Assembly (NCBI GenBank): GCA_003024175.1
Contig: MDYQ01000062.1
Location: 1 to 64,000, forward strand
DNA: 64,000 nt
Direction of reading: 5' to 3'
Source of the DNA: Planoprotostelium fungivorum
Lineage: Eukaryota > Evosea > Variosea > Cavosteliida > Cavosteliaceae
The notes beneath the pieces are model-generated. The model was not told the origin of the DNA and searched no databases. It was given only the letters and a program-made list of their open reading frames with translations. Below, one piece after another: positions 22,668-33,322 of the stretch (positions are counted from its first letter, which is position 1; every line of letters begins with the position of its first letter). A program made the position numbers and the translations under genes.

Positions 22668-24879
22668 TTACGTTCTCATCGACACCGACAGAATCAAGTC
22701 TAATGACCCAATGATCTTCATCAGATCCTTTTGCATCTGCATCGCAGAGCCAGCTTTCCTCTTCAATAACCGCAGCTCTCTGTCCACCAGTTGTGATTCT
22801 CCGACGATCCCCCCGTAGATGTCTGAACGTGTCACTCTCTCTCCTTCACTCTGCCTCTCACCGACTACCATGTTGGCCAGATCCAGCACCTCTGACATGA
22901 AGTTCGACTTTGTAATGACTCGATTCAAAAAATACAGGATGGGCAGCAGACCCTCTTCATCTCGTCCTCCCACGGCCTTGTGCAGTGCCCCTGTTCCTCT
23001 CAGTCTCTTCTTCTCTCCTCCCTCTCACCTCTTCGTGCAAGCTCCGTGATCATCGACACGATGAGTGATTCTTGTCCGGTGGCCAGGACACTGTCCAGTG
23101 ACTGTCGGAATTGGAAGGTCATGAGCCATCTCTCGTATTCGGCTAATTTCACTGCTCTCTTCTTCTCTAATGTTGCCGTCTCCACCTATCACTCGTCACT
23201 CTCTCTTCTATTCCTCTCTCTTCTATTCATTTCTATTCTTCTATTTGCTTGTCTATCCTTCTCTCTTCTATTCATTTCTATTCTTCTATTTGCTTGTCTA
23301 TTCTTCTCTCTTCTATTCATTTCTATTCTTCTATTTGCTTGTCTATCCTTCTCTCTTCTATTCATTTCTATTCTTCTCTCTTATGATCTTCTCCTCACCT
23401 GAAGTTTTCTGGCCTTCATGATGGCACCTCGTCTCTCTTGTGTTCTGGTACCCGGTGCTTTGCTCACATTGACTCTTGTCTTCACCGATAGCACTCCGTC
23501 TGCCATACCCACTGCCAACTTTGTCTCATCATCCTAATCACCGTCACGATCATCATCACATATCATCACGATCATCACGATCATCACCACATATCATCAC
23601 GATCATCACCACATATCATCACGATCATCATCACATATCATCACGATCATCATCACATATCATCACTCACCGATACACCCACACAGAGGATGGGAGAAGG
23701 ATATGCAACGGAAGCGATCTTCTTGTAATCAGAAGTATCGTGGACCTATCTCCGTCAGATCTCACGACACGATGAGACGATCACCTTGACCATCTGATCG
23801 AGACCTGCCGAGACGATTCTGGATCCACCACGAATCAAGCAGATGGACGTGACTGTCTTCTGGTACTCGTTGATGCTCCCTCTCATTTTTCCTCCCATCA
23901 GAATGTCCCAGAATTTAACGGTAGGACCACCTGCAGAGATGATCGTGTGGCCTCCCGGTGCACTTTTTACCTTCAGAATCGACCGATGGACAGAAGAGAA
24001 AGACTCACAGGATGATGGATTCAACGGGGAAGCTGTGATCGATGCTCATGACTTCCTTCTGTGCTCGAGGGTCCCACAGTTTGACCGAGTGATCGTAAGA
24101 ACCACTGCAGATGAGTGTTCCTTCCCTCCCTTTCGTGTGATTCGTTGCCAGACCTCTGACGTAATCCGTGTGGGACTGGTTGATGTTCAGTGGGGGAGAC
24201 GGAGAGGAGAGGCACCTTGAAAGTCATGACGTCCGTGCCCGTCGCCACGTCCCACAGTTTGATCTGAGTGTCATCGGATCCCGATGTGATCTGTGTGAGA
24301 CTGTACCAAGCGAGAGATCGGACGGTCTTGTTGTGTCCTCTCATGTCTCGAATCAAATCTTTCGAGCTCGTTGCGAACAATTTGATGCTGTTTTCAGCCT
24401 CACTGGCTGTTCATCGTTTCAATCACTCATGTCTATAGAGTTCGTTCGCTTACCTCCGACGAGGACTTGTCCGTCGATTCTGAATTTGGGGCAGAGAGCA
24501 TTGATACGAAAACGTGGGTAATGTACGATCTCATCACTGGTCAAACCTTTATACACTGTCAACTGTCACTCGGTCAATGATGTCTCAGATCTCGATGTCA
24601 GTGATGAAAATCATCACCCTCGAGTGATTTGTGGTTGCGAGGTCGTATGATGGAACGTGACTGAAATCTAAAGCCGTGACAGGGCCAGCATGATTGAATA
24701 CTTGCGGGAACTGTAATTGTCAGGCTTCAACTTCCAACTCCTTTTACCTTGAAGTTATTCCAGAATGATTCTTCTCTGGATGTACTTTTGACCTTGTGTC
24801 TCTCAGTCTTTATCTCAAGCTTTCTACGCTGGGTATCTAGACCTGGTGTCTGCTTCTCTCGCTCTTGTTGGGTTGTCAT
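22668..24879 (-). CDS. UTP15: UTP15, U3 snoRNP / t-UTP subunit
   Basis: UTP15 is a WD40 protein of the small-subunit processome that couples rDNA transcription to 18S pre-rRNA processing in the nucleolus. The start at 24879 gives MTTQQEREKQTPGLDTQRRK and REESFWNNFK, then QVFNHAGPVTALDFSHVPSY, matching the UTP15 N-terminus (YWNNYK, then the first blade). WD repeats include RGHNKTVRSLAWYSLTQITS, GSDDTQIKLWDVATGTDVMT, GGPTVKFWDILMGGKMRGSI and YQKTVTSICLIRGGSRIVSA. The UTP15 C-terminal domain reads LAEYERWLMTFQFRQSLDSV near 23150 and EEGLLPILYFLNRVITKSNF near 22955, ending DLILSVSMRT. Two introns between blades and C-domain carry minisatellites (23205-23385 and 23545-23670). Confidence 0.95.
23205..23385. 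repeat. 45-nt intronic minisatellite
   Basis: A 45-nt pyrimidine-rich unit (starting TTCTATTCATTTCTATTC) is repeated about 3.5 times in a UTP15 intron. Because 45 is a multiple of three it stays open in one plus frame, giving a spurious repetitive peptide. Confidence 0.9.
23545..23670. repeat. intronic ATCATCACGATCATC repeat
   Basis: Units of about 21 nt (CATATCATCACGATCATCAC) are repeated five or six times in a second UTP15 intron. Confidence 0.85.
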
Positions 24880-25974
24880 TTGATAACGCTATTTATGAAC
24901 AGAGGTTGAGCGTGTAAGACCCGATCTTCAATTCCTCGATGACTGAGAGAGGGAGATAAACAGAGATGACACAATGCTGATCCGTGATCTTTCTTGCCTC
25001 TGTCACAAAAAGCCTTTTTGACGTTCGGACTACACTTCTCAAATAAATAAAATAAAACTCTCATTTCCTCGATTTTACTCCTCACGTCTGCACCCTTTCT
25101 CATCACTTCATCTCTATACCTGTTCATCTCATCTTCATCTTCCTTCGTCATCTGGCCCCACAGCACTGATGCATGACTCCACATCCTAGAGGTGTTCCTG
25201 TTCACCGATAACCTCTCCTCTCCCGCTGCAGTCCTCTCTTCGCTTCGATATAATTCTCCGTGTTTTTCTGAACGAATTGGCTCTACGATACATCACACTC
25301 TCTCACGTTCCAGTCAGACAGCCTCTTTGAAGTATTCTCTTCAGCCCTTCTTGCTTCTTCTTCTGTCACGCCTCTGCCCAGCACGGACCTTCCAAATAAA
25401 CCGCTCGGTTTGTTTTCTATTCAATTCAGTCACGAACATTGATCTCTCCTCACTCCTCTCTTGTTCTTCGTATCTCTTGATGTCTGTCTGTGTCTGGGGT
25501 ACATCGACCACTGTGAAGTGACGTCTTCCGTACAGCCCTTCTTCGGTGACCACCTGTCTCTTTGTCGTCACTGGTTCTTCTCTTTCTGTGGGTGCTCTCT
25601 TTGGCGGTGCGCTCTTCTGAGATGTCGTTACTCATGGTGGAAGGAGAACGGGGTACCTTCTTCTTCGGTATCACATCTTTCTTACTGGATCCGAATGAGA
25701 GGGGTAAGTCTCCAAATGATTCGTCCTCTGAAGGAGGATGATCTCCAGCGATGTCTGGTAGCGCTTCTTGTGTCTCATTTTTAACGGCTGAATTCTTATC
25801 TAACTTGGCTGTAATCGATGCCAAACTATTATTCTCAGGGCGCTTCCTCAGATCGATTGGATCTCCGGTCGAATGTAAGAGAATCTCGGAGGGCTCGACG
25901 ATGATGTCACGCGTATCTATGAACTTAGCCTTTTTCCTCCTCTGGTACGGTCTGATCTCGATGGGTACCTCCAT
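24876..25974 (-). CDS. unidentified charged, probably nuclear protein sharing the NDC80 promoter
   Basis: I do not recognise this protein. The start at 25974 gives MEVPIEIRPYQRRKKAKFID, then TRDIIVEPSEILLHSTGDPI. A disordered region GDHPPSEDESFGDLPLSFGS and KKDVIPKKK is followed, after a 41-nt intron, by KSAPPKRAPTEREEPVTTKR. VTEEGLYGRRHFTVVDVPQT, ELNRKQTERFIWKVRAGQRR and, further on, EMNRYRDEVMRKGADVRSKI with EEMRVLFYLFEKCSPNVKKA form charged helical stretches. Basic clusters suggest a nuclear location. It is divergent from NDC80 across 209 bp that hold E2F-like sites, so a role in S phase or mitosis is a reasonable guess. Its likely stop (TGA, 24876-24878) overlaps the UTP15 ATG. An alternative last-exon frame stops about 20 bp earlier. 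Confidence 0.6.
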
Positions 25975-26051
25975 TGTTACGCAACACGAGATGTGATGCA
26001 CTACATTTCTGACTTCCTTTCCGTTTGAATGTGGTTGTAGATCACTTCAAA

Positions 26052-26080
26052 TTTGGCGGGAAAGAGCCGGAGCGGGAAAA
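26052..26080 (+). promoter_or_regulatory. E2F-type sites in the NDC80 divergent promoter
   Basis: TTTGGCGGGAAA at 26052-26063 is a full E2F/DP consensus, and a second AGCGGGAAAA lies at 26071-26080. They sit between the start codons at 25974 (minus) and 26184 (plus). The same 12-mer occurs upstream of SMC3. Confidence 0.7.
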
Positions 26081-26183
26081 CGCTCATTTCGAAATTCGTT
26101 CTGTCTATCAACCGACGAGGTCACATTGCAACATGTAAACCATCTCATTCATACTATGTCTTAATATTCTATTACAGTTGCCG

Positions 26184-28483
26184 ATGATGGCTTCTCGTCA
26201 ACCTCTGGCGCCCGTATCGGCCAACAATCAAAATCGTCTATCGATGGCTCCTCAGCGCACTTCTATGGCTCCACCTTCAGCAAGGAAGTCACTCGGTCCC
26301 TCGAGAAATTCTACTAGTCGGCCGTCTGTCGCTCGCACACCCGTTGCACCGAACAGCGTCAGTCGTCCAAGCATGGGAAGTGGTGTATACAGAAAGTGAG
26401 TTTGTGTTCTCGAATGGATCAAGGAACGATCTGATTATGAACAGTGGACGCCCAAGCAATGTATATGGAAAAGGTAAGACCGCCAAGAGCGATCCCAGAA
26501 ACATCACGGACCCTGCTTTCAAGCAGATGTGCGTCAGGTGAGGCCTTCACATCATCTACCTCGCGGTCTCGTTGTTCATCTCGAATAGGACCTTGTTAGA
26601 ATACGCCTTCGGTCACGGATACTCTGGACAAGTATCCGTGAAGATCCTCAACTCACCCACCACGAAAGACTTCATCGGTATCCTCACCTTCTTGTACAAC
26701 CAGATCGATCCCAACTATACCATCGTCAAATTAGAGGAAGACGCCATCAACTTGTTCAAGAGCCTCAGGTGAATATCCACCCACGCTTCCATTCTCACCG
26801 CAGAGAGGTACCCAGTCAACATCTCCAAGAGTGCCCTACAATCTGTAGGTACCATGCACACCTGGCCCAATCTCCTGGCGGCCCTCCATTGGTTCGTGGA
26901 GCTTTTGGTGTTCTACGAGAGCAGGATCAACATTCAGATCATCGACAACGAGGGACAGATTCGCTTCGATGAATTGTACTCTGATGCCATGGAGAACAAC
27001 GAGCAGAAGGTCAGCTCTCTCATCATGGACGTCACGGTCCGTGCCTACGAACAGTGGCTCATTCAGAACATTGTGAGTCTCTCCTCTTCTCTCTCTTCTC
27101 ACTCTGTCCCAGGACGATCGATACCCCGCCCTTCTAGATTTAGAGGTGAGAGATCGATCTCTCTGTTGATCCTGATGTCGTCAGGCTCAATTCCAAGAAT
27201 ACTGCGCTCAAGACATTCATGCGGTGGCCGCCCAAGAGGCAGAGAAGAACCGTATCTCTAACTCGATCGAAGACCTTCTCAAGGGAGAGGTACTGTCTCT
27301 TCGTTCGTCCCCCACTCACTCTGTGCAGAATGACATTCCAGAGCGTCAGCAGAGGCTTCAGATCTTACAGGAAGACTCGAAAAAGTTTCAGGCTGCCATC
27401 GATAAGGTGGCCGAGGCACAGGCCAAGCGACACGTGGGCATGATCAAACTGCAAGAGAACACCGTCACGGAGGGTGAGAGGAAGAAGAGGATCCAGTTGA
27501 CATTCCACAGAGGCCGCCCTCGAGCAAGTCCTGCAGGAGTTAGCCGAAGTCCAAGGCCTCGTAGAGGGACAGCAGGCCATCGCCGCCGAGCTGGACAAGC
27601 TACTGAGAGAGTGCAATTCTTTGGACGAACAGATTCTCTCCTTCACACAGATGAGAGAGGAGAGAGAGAGGGTGAGCCACAAACGATGAACAAGATCCTC
27701 ACACGAGCAGGGCAACCAGGCCATGGAGGCGAGCATCTCTCGAAAGATGGAAGAGGTGGAGAAGCAGACCCTGCAGTACAACAACGTCGGCAGACAGATG
27801 AAGATCATTCCTTCCACCTGCAAGAAGGCCAAGGGCACCAACTATCAGGTGAGCCACCCCCCACGCTCTCCACTCACCCACATCAGATTGTATTTGATCA
27901 CAGCAAGCCCGACTCCTGGATGGATGCCTTCAAGAACACGACGAGGGGGGCCCTCGTGGCCTTCCGCAACGAGACCGACAGAAGCACCGCCCTCTTAAAG
28001 GACCAGAAGCTGTCGTCAGACGACCAGACCGAGAGGACGGAAGAGTCCATCGTTACCCTCGACGAGGAGATCAGACAGGCCAAGTCAGACGTGGACGTCC
28101 TCAATGAGAAGATCAGGCAGGACAAGGAGGCTCACAAGGGTGAGAAGAGACGAGAGGCGTAGAGAATAACAGAGACAGTGTGGACCGTGGAGAGAGACAA
28201 CAACTTGGGGAAGGTCAGGGCGGAGATCAAGTTCTTAAATGATTCCGTGCGGGAGTCTGTGGAGAAGTCGAACAACTCCCTGACAGAGATGAAGGGGTTC
28301 AGACAGCAGACCCTGCAGACGTACGAGAAGGAGAAGATGGAGGCGACGAACATCTGCCACGGGGCGCTCGAGAGATTGATCTATATGATGGAGCACCTGA
28401 AGGACAACACGTCGGCCTTACACCAACACGCTCTGTCGCAGAAGGAACAATCGGCTGTGCCAAAGACGTGGTCTACACAATAA
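26184..28483 (+). CDS. NDC80: kinetochore protein NDC80/HEC1
   Basis: NDC80 is the microtubule-binding subunit of the outer kinetochore NDC80 complex in mitosis. The ATG at 26184 gives MMASRQPLAPVSANNQNRLS, a Ser/Pro/Arg-rich unstructured tail as in the family, which Aurora B phosphorylates in other species. The CH domain reads DPRNITDPAFKQMCVRTLLE, KDFIGILTFLYNQIDPNYTI, EDAINLFKSLRYPVNISKSA and TMHTWPNLLAALHWFVELL. The coiled coil starts after DDRYPALLDLEAQFQEYCAQ and runs through SIEDLLKGE, KPDSWMDAFKNTTRGALVAF and HGALERLIYMMEHLKDNTSA. It ends SAVPKTWSTQ at 28483. Ten or so short introns are needed. An in-frame TTG at 26178 is not used here as a start. Confidence 0.95.
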
Positions 28484-28537
28484 ATGGGATGATGATGTGT
28501 GATGCTTCATGATCGTTCGGTGAATCGTCTTTCGTTG

Positions 28538-28561
28538 TAGATGACTTCATGAAGTCATCTA
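28538..28561. promoter_or_regulatory. 24-bp perfect palindrome upstream of TM2D3
   Basis: Half-site TAGATGACTTCA is followed at once by its exact reverse complement with no spacer. It lies between the NDC80 stop (28483) and the TM2D3 signal-peptide ATG (28588). It contains TGACTTCATGAAGTCA, which could be a bZIP-like operator; this is inference. Confidence 0.5.
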
Positions 28562-28587
28562 GATCAGATGGAAGATACACCACCGAC

Positions 28588-29312
28588 ATGTTCAACCGCA
28601 GTTGGAATGTCGCTATTCTATTCGTCCTCTTCTTCACTTACGCGGCCGGTCAGGGAACCAACGACATCACCATACAGTGCTCACAATTAGACGCCACATT
28701 TTACAACTGCTCGTTCAACTGTTCATGCCGCTACGGCTCTTTATCACAAGTGGAATGCAGTATCGTAGACGATTTTTTCAATAGCTCACAGTGCGCGGTG
28801 AGGAAGATGAACATTATCAATGTCTAACGAGATCAGGGGAACACAACGTTTACGAAAGATTTTCAATGTCTATACTGCTATCAATTACCAGACACTGAGT
28901 ACACATGTTCAAGAACCGATGATTGCGATGCAAGCAGATCTTCACCATACTTGACAACTTGCCTCGTGAAAGGCGACGTCCTTTGTTTAGGTGAGCACAC
29001 TCTTTACACACAAACCTGAGAGAACACAGGAGAGAGACAGTTCATGAAATACGTACAATGTAGCGTGAGAGGCAGGTACAGATGGAGGACGGCAGTCTTA
29101 CTCAGGTGAGAAGAACGAGAGGTGGATCTTCTAACTCTTCAAGCCTCTTCTTGGGTGGATTTGGTGCCGATCGGTTCTATCTGGGACACTTGGGATGGGG
29201 TTTCTTCAAGTTGTTCACCTTTGGAGGTCTGGGCGTGTGGTCACTGATCGACGTCATCCTCATCTTGATCGGTTATCTCAAACCTGCCGATGGATCACTT
29301 TATCTGTATTGA
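28588..29312 (+). CDS. TM2D3: TM2 domain-containing protein 3 (almondex/TM2D3)
   Basis: TM2D3 is a secretory-pathway membrane protein that affects Notch signalling in animals; its role in protists is unknown. The ATG at 28588 places a signal peptide [16 protein letters not shown] at the start; an in-frame ATG at 28549 would add 13 residues and is less likely. A Cys-rich luminal part follows: [20 protein letters not shown], then [20 protein letters not shown] and [20 protein letters not shown]. The TM2 domain reads [20 protein letters not shown] with the DRF motif, then [20 protein letters not shown], and it ends PADGSLYLY, the typical TM2D3 C-terminus. Confidence 0.93.
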
Positions 29313-29502
29313 GCGGAGAGGATATGAAAAACGTAAGACAATTGATCTGCTTCTGAACATAAAGAGTAAATAGACATGTTTGATTCATGTCTCATCCAAT
29401 ACATCTGCTTGGGGTTGATCATGCATGTTCTTCATGTGAATACAAATAAAAAGAATAAAAGTTAACGGTAAAAAATTGCGGACATCACATGAGGGGAGAG
29501 CG

Positions 29503-32500
29503 ATGAGTAGGTTAAGAGAGCAGAATCGATTGAATACCTTTCGATTCTTTGGTAAGATATACTCCCAAGAAGCGGACAATAACTTGATCTATGGCCTCGG
29601 TGATAGTGAGCCAAGGGTGCCATTCCTCTTCGAGACAACCAGCACATTCCGTCCCTTTCTTAATTGTGTGTTCATTCGCTCTCTTCTCTCAAAATCAATA
29701 ACATGCGAACAGTTGCATCCTCTGGAATTCACAAGGCCTTGATGGGAACATCTTTCACCGAAGATATAACTCGTTCTGTGAGTTGATGTGAATTCTAGAT
29801 CCCAGATATCCATCGGCAGCTCCTGATGTGATACACAGGTGGAAGAATGTGTGGATACATCTGAGGAACTAACGAATGATTTCATCTGTGAGAACACAAA
29901 GAGGGAAGGCAGTATCCTTTCTTCGACGACGTATTTAACGGCTACTGTTATCCTTGACTTTCGTTAGATCTCATCATCTGTTTGATCGACGGTCTCTCAT
30001 TCACTTCGGAAGTAACCCATCTGGAACATTTCAGAGATGCCCACACAGCTCGCATAGAGAGCGTGTTATCCACGCTCGTCGAAGGTATTTCCATTCCCAT
30101 GACACGGAGAATGAGATGAGTTGCAGATGGCGAGCGAAGTCCACTGGGCTTCATCTTCACGAAACTATTATACAGTAACTTTGTCTATCCTCCCATCATC
30201 AAGAGCGAAAGGAGAACGCCCCAACTGTCTATCGAGTACCCCTCCTGTGTCCCTCCAATGCTCAGTGAGAGAGGAAGAGAAAATTTCGCTGAGACGAACA
30301 GAGCCGAGGAGACCGAAAGAGACGAACACGTTGATCCCTCACACGGTCACCATGGGAGAGAAGAAGAAGGAGAGACTCTTCTCGGCCCACTACCAACGCT
30401 ACGTCAACGAGCGAAGAGAAGAGAAGGACAAGAGGATCTGCAAGCTGTACACGAAGAAACAACTCGCTAGGGCAAGATCGAGGATATTGGGCTCTCACTA
30501 CACGAAATACGGACACAATCCTGAGGTGAGACGACTTCTCATCATCACCTGAAGACATCAGCACTTATTCACGTACACGCTCGATGCTGCAAAGAACAAG
30601 AAGGAGGGTGTGCAGGCAGTGGAGACGTCAGATGCAGAGACTTCTCACGCGAAAGAAGAAGAGACGACGACGCAAGAGAGTACGAGTGAAGACACAGTGA
30701 ATGACAACGGGAAGAAGAAAGGTGAAATGATAGAGAGAGAGAAAATGACGAGATCAGTGGTGAATCGAATGGGAGGAAAGACAGTTGTGGAAGAACTGGA
30801 AGAGGTGAAGGAAGAGAGGAAAGACTTGTACACGCCAGAAGAATGGACGAGGAATGCCATGGCCATGGTATCTACCATCTACAAAGAGGTGAGGAGGAGA
30901 GGAGAGAGGGAGAATGACGGGAGAAGTTGATACAAGAGGTGGTGGACGATCTATCTTGGAAGTTATTACAGAGGACGATATCAGAGCACAAGAAACAGAG
31001 AGAGAAGGCACTGGAAGAAGAAGCATTGAAATCAGAGAGAGGTCAAGTGTTCATATCAGAGGTGAAAATGACGATTGCAGAGAGGAGAGAGAGAGAAGAG
31101 AGAGAAGAGAAGGAGAGAAAGAGAGCCGAGGTAGAGAAGAGGAGGCAGGAGATACAGAAGAAACTCGACGCGTTCGCATCAGAACACACGGAACAGGCCA
31201 TTCAAGTGAGACGTATCTAAGATATCATCAGACTGAATGATTCAGGCCGAGATCGCGAGTGTAGTGAGCGAATGTATTGAAGAAGAGAAGAGGGAGAGGA
31301 AGAAGAGGAATGCTCTGCAGAAGCAACAGCAGGCACAGGCACAGGCACAAGCACAGAGACAGAGGACGAACATGCAGAGCACCAGCACACCCTTTGTTCC
31401 CGGTAGTGCACAGGTTTCAAAGAACGCACCCATCTACGCTCCTCCCAATCTGTACCACCCTACCACTTACAATCCCATACCCATCTCGGCCTCTATCAAT
31501 CCTCCCATGGTGTCTATCTCTTCTTCTTTCGTTCTTCATCTCTCTTCATCTATATCATCTCATCTATATCATCTATATCATCTCATCTATATCATCTCAT
31601 CTATATCATCTCATCTATATCATCTCATCTATATCATCTATATCATCTCATCTATATCATCTATATCATCTATATCATCTCATCTATTCACCTCTTCATC
31701 TAGTTCATCTCTGTATCATTTTCCTCTTCTATAGAACATCCTAACGTTCATCTCAGGTTCCAACAGGTAGTTATGCTCCGAGGAAACAAGGACCCACCGT
31801 ACCACCAGTGAGTTCATCTTCACACTTTCTCTCACAATACGAATGATGCATAAAATGGTGAAGACCAAGAGGCTGATCTTCATTCAGTACTTCCCTGATG
31901 CAGTTGTACCTCAGAGTGTGACGACACCAACGGTTGCAGTGAAGAGTGAGAAGGGTAAGGAGGAGGATAACCAAGACGATATCGATCTCAACATTGTCTG
32001 GAATAATTCTCTCTCTGTGGATCATGAGGAAGAGCCAGACAACAACGAGGTGATCCATCTGTTTGTATCTCCATCTATATATCATCTCTATGTATAATGT
32101 ATTATCTCTATGTATAATGTATTATCTCTATGTATAATGTATTATCTCTATGTATTATCTCTATGTATTATCTCTATCTATGTCACACACTGACACACAC
32201 AGACGGAATCGGTCTACTCTGCCATTGGACCCGCCGAATACTCTGTCTTCGGTAGCAGCAAGTTTGGTCCCTCGACCCTCTTATCTCCCTTCTCCTCCAA
32301 TCCTCCCGTCACCGTGAGTCTCCACTATCACCCTATTCCATCTCACTCCAACAGAGAGCGGCACCTGCCATCGGTAGCAACGGTGCAACGAGGCAACAGG
32401 ACACCATTTTAACTTGTGAGTGTGGATAAGGAGGTGAAGCTGATGATGACAGCGGACACGGGTCAAAAGTACGCCTTCAACGTATCGAGGGGAATGATCA

Positions 32501-32859
32501 GAAACTACAACCCAGGGCAGACTGGGTCCCTCTTCAACAACAACAACACGAACCTGCAGAGGTCCTTTGACTCTGCTCCTCCCCTCGACATCCAATCCGC
32601 CTTCAACAACGGGTGAGTCTCTCATCATGATGAGACGATGGACTCTCTGATGCTCTCCATCTCCTTCATGACTCATTCGCTGACAAGGGTTAGATCGAAT
32701 GGATTCTTCCCATCAACGGGAGGGACGCAGAGGAGAGGAATGTATGGACCACCCATGGGACAGAGTAACCCTGTGGTACAGAGTAACCCTATGGTACAGA
32801 GTGCAAACAACAACCCCGTCATCTCGGCTGAGGCCGCCTTCCTTGGCAGATTCGGATAA
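29503..32859 (+). CDS. large unidentified coiled-coil protein
   Basis: I do not recognise the family. Phase-consistent splicing gives SSGIHKALMGTSFTEDITRS, then VEECVDTSEELTNDFICENT, LIICLIDGLSFTSEVTHLEH, SPLGFIFTKLLYSNFVYPPI, and a basic segment MGEKKKERLFSAHYQRYVNE with RARSRILGSHYTKYGHNPE. Charged coiled coil follows (30600-31330): KLLQRTISEHKKQREKALEE and AERREREEREEKERKRAEVE. Then comes a Gln/Ala run (QQQAQAQAQAQ) and Asn/Ser/Phe-Gly-rich low complexity (VFGSSKFGPSTLL), ending AAFLGRFG at 32859. The start is uncertain; ATGs at 29503 and about 29703 are both possible. The helical C-half faintly recalls Sac3/GANP proteins, too weak to name. Two introns carry AT-rich repeats. Confidence 0.6.
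31535..31685. repeat. intronic TATATCATCTCATC repeat
   Basis: CATCTATATCAT and CATCTCATCTATAT units of 9 and 14 nt alternate through an enlarged intron. Confidence 0.85.
32075..32175. repeat. intronic 22-nt repeat
   Basis: The unit ATCTCTATGTATAATGTATT is repeated about four times, with shortened copies at the end, in an intron of the same gene. Confidence 0.85.
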
Positions 32860-33322
32860 AAAAGAAATCACAGAGTTCACTTCATGACAAGATTTGTTGC
32901 ATGTCTCCCATAGACAAGCCGTGTCGCTGCCTCTTCGTTAGATGGCATCAAATGAATCTTCGTGAAAGAGGCATTTCGTCATACTGAAGTAGTAGAGATT
33001 CTGTTGTAACACCCTCTATCTATCACGAAATTATGAGCCGTGAGAGAAGCACCGAGAGGAGAACACACCGGGGTGGTACAGTTGCTTACAGATCACGAGC
33101 TGAAGAGGTCATCGGGCCAGCGATAATGGGGTCTTCTTCGATCAAGCCTTACGACTACACCACTACCCTCAGGACTTTTATGGTCGGTAAGAATCTGGCT
33201 ACCGCGAGCGCGACTCTCAGTGAGGGGGCAGTGCGGGTAACGTGACCGGTATTCGATATCCATTGCATGTGTAGTCCTAACATCGACCATCTCTCGCGAC
33301 GTGTGACTTGATCAGGGCCCTT
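32860..33322. other. convergent intergenic region
   Basis: It holds one ATG open frame of 70 codons on the plus strand at 33033-33245 (MSRERSTERRTHRGGTVAYR). It is rich in Arg and Ser, with no family match and no splice signals around it; it may be a small gene or chance. Confidence 0.35.

Noticed and set aside
23170-23421. Repetitive hydrophobic open frame (FLFFYLLVY repeats)
   Set aside because: It is a 45-nt minisatellite in a UTP15 intron that stays open because its unit is a multiple of three.
29589-29897. Minus-strand open frame and a Cys/Trp reading (ECAGCLEEEWHPWL)
   Set aside because: The plus strand gives a longer, phase-consistent exon chain through the same DNA; the minus readings need very short introns.
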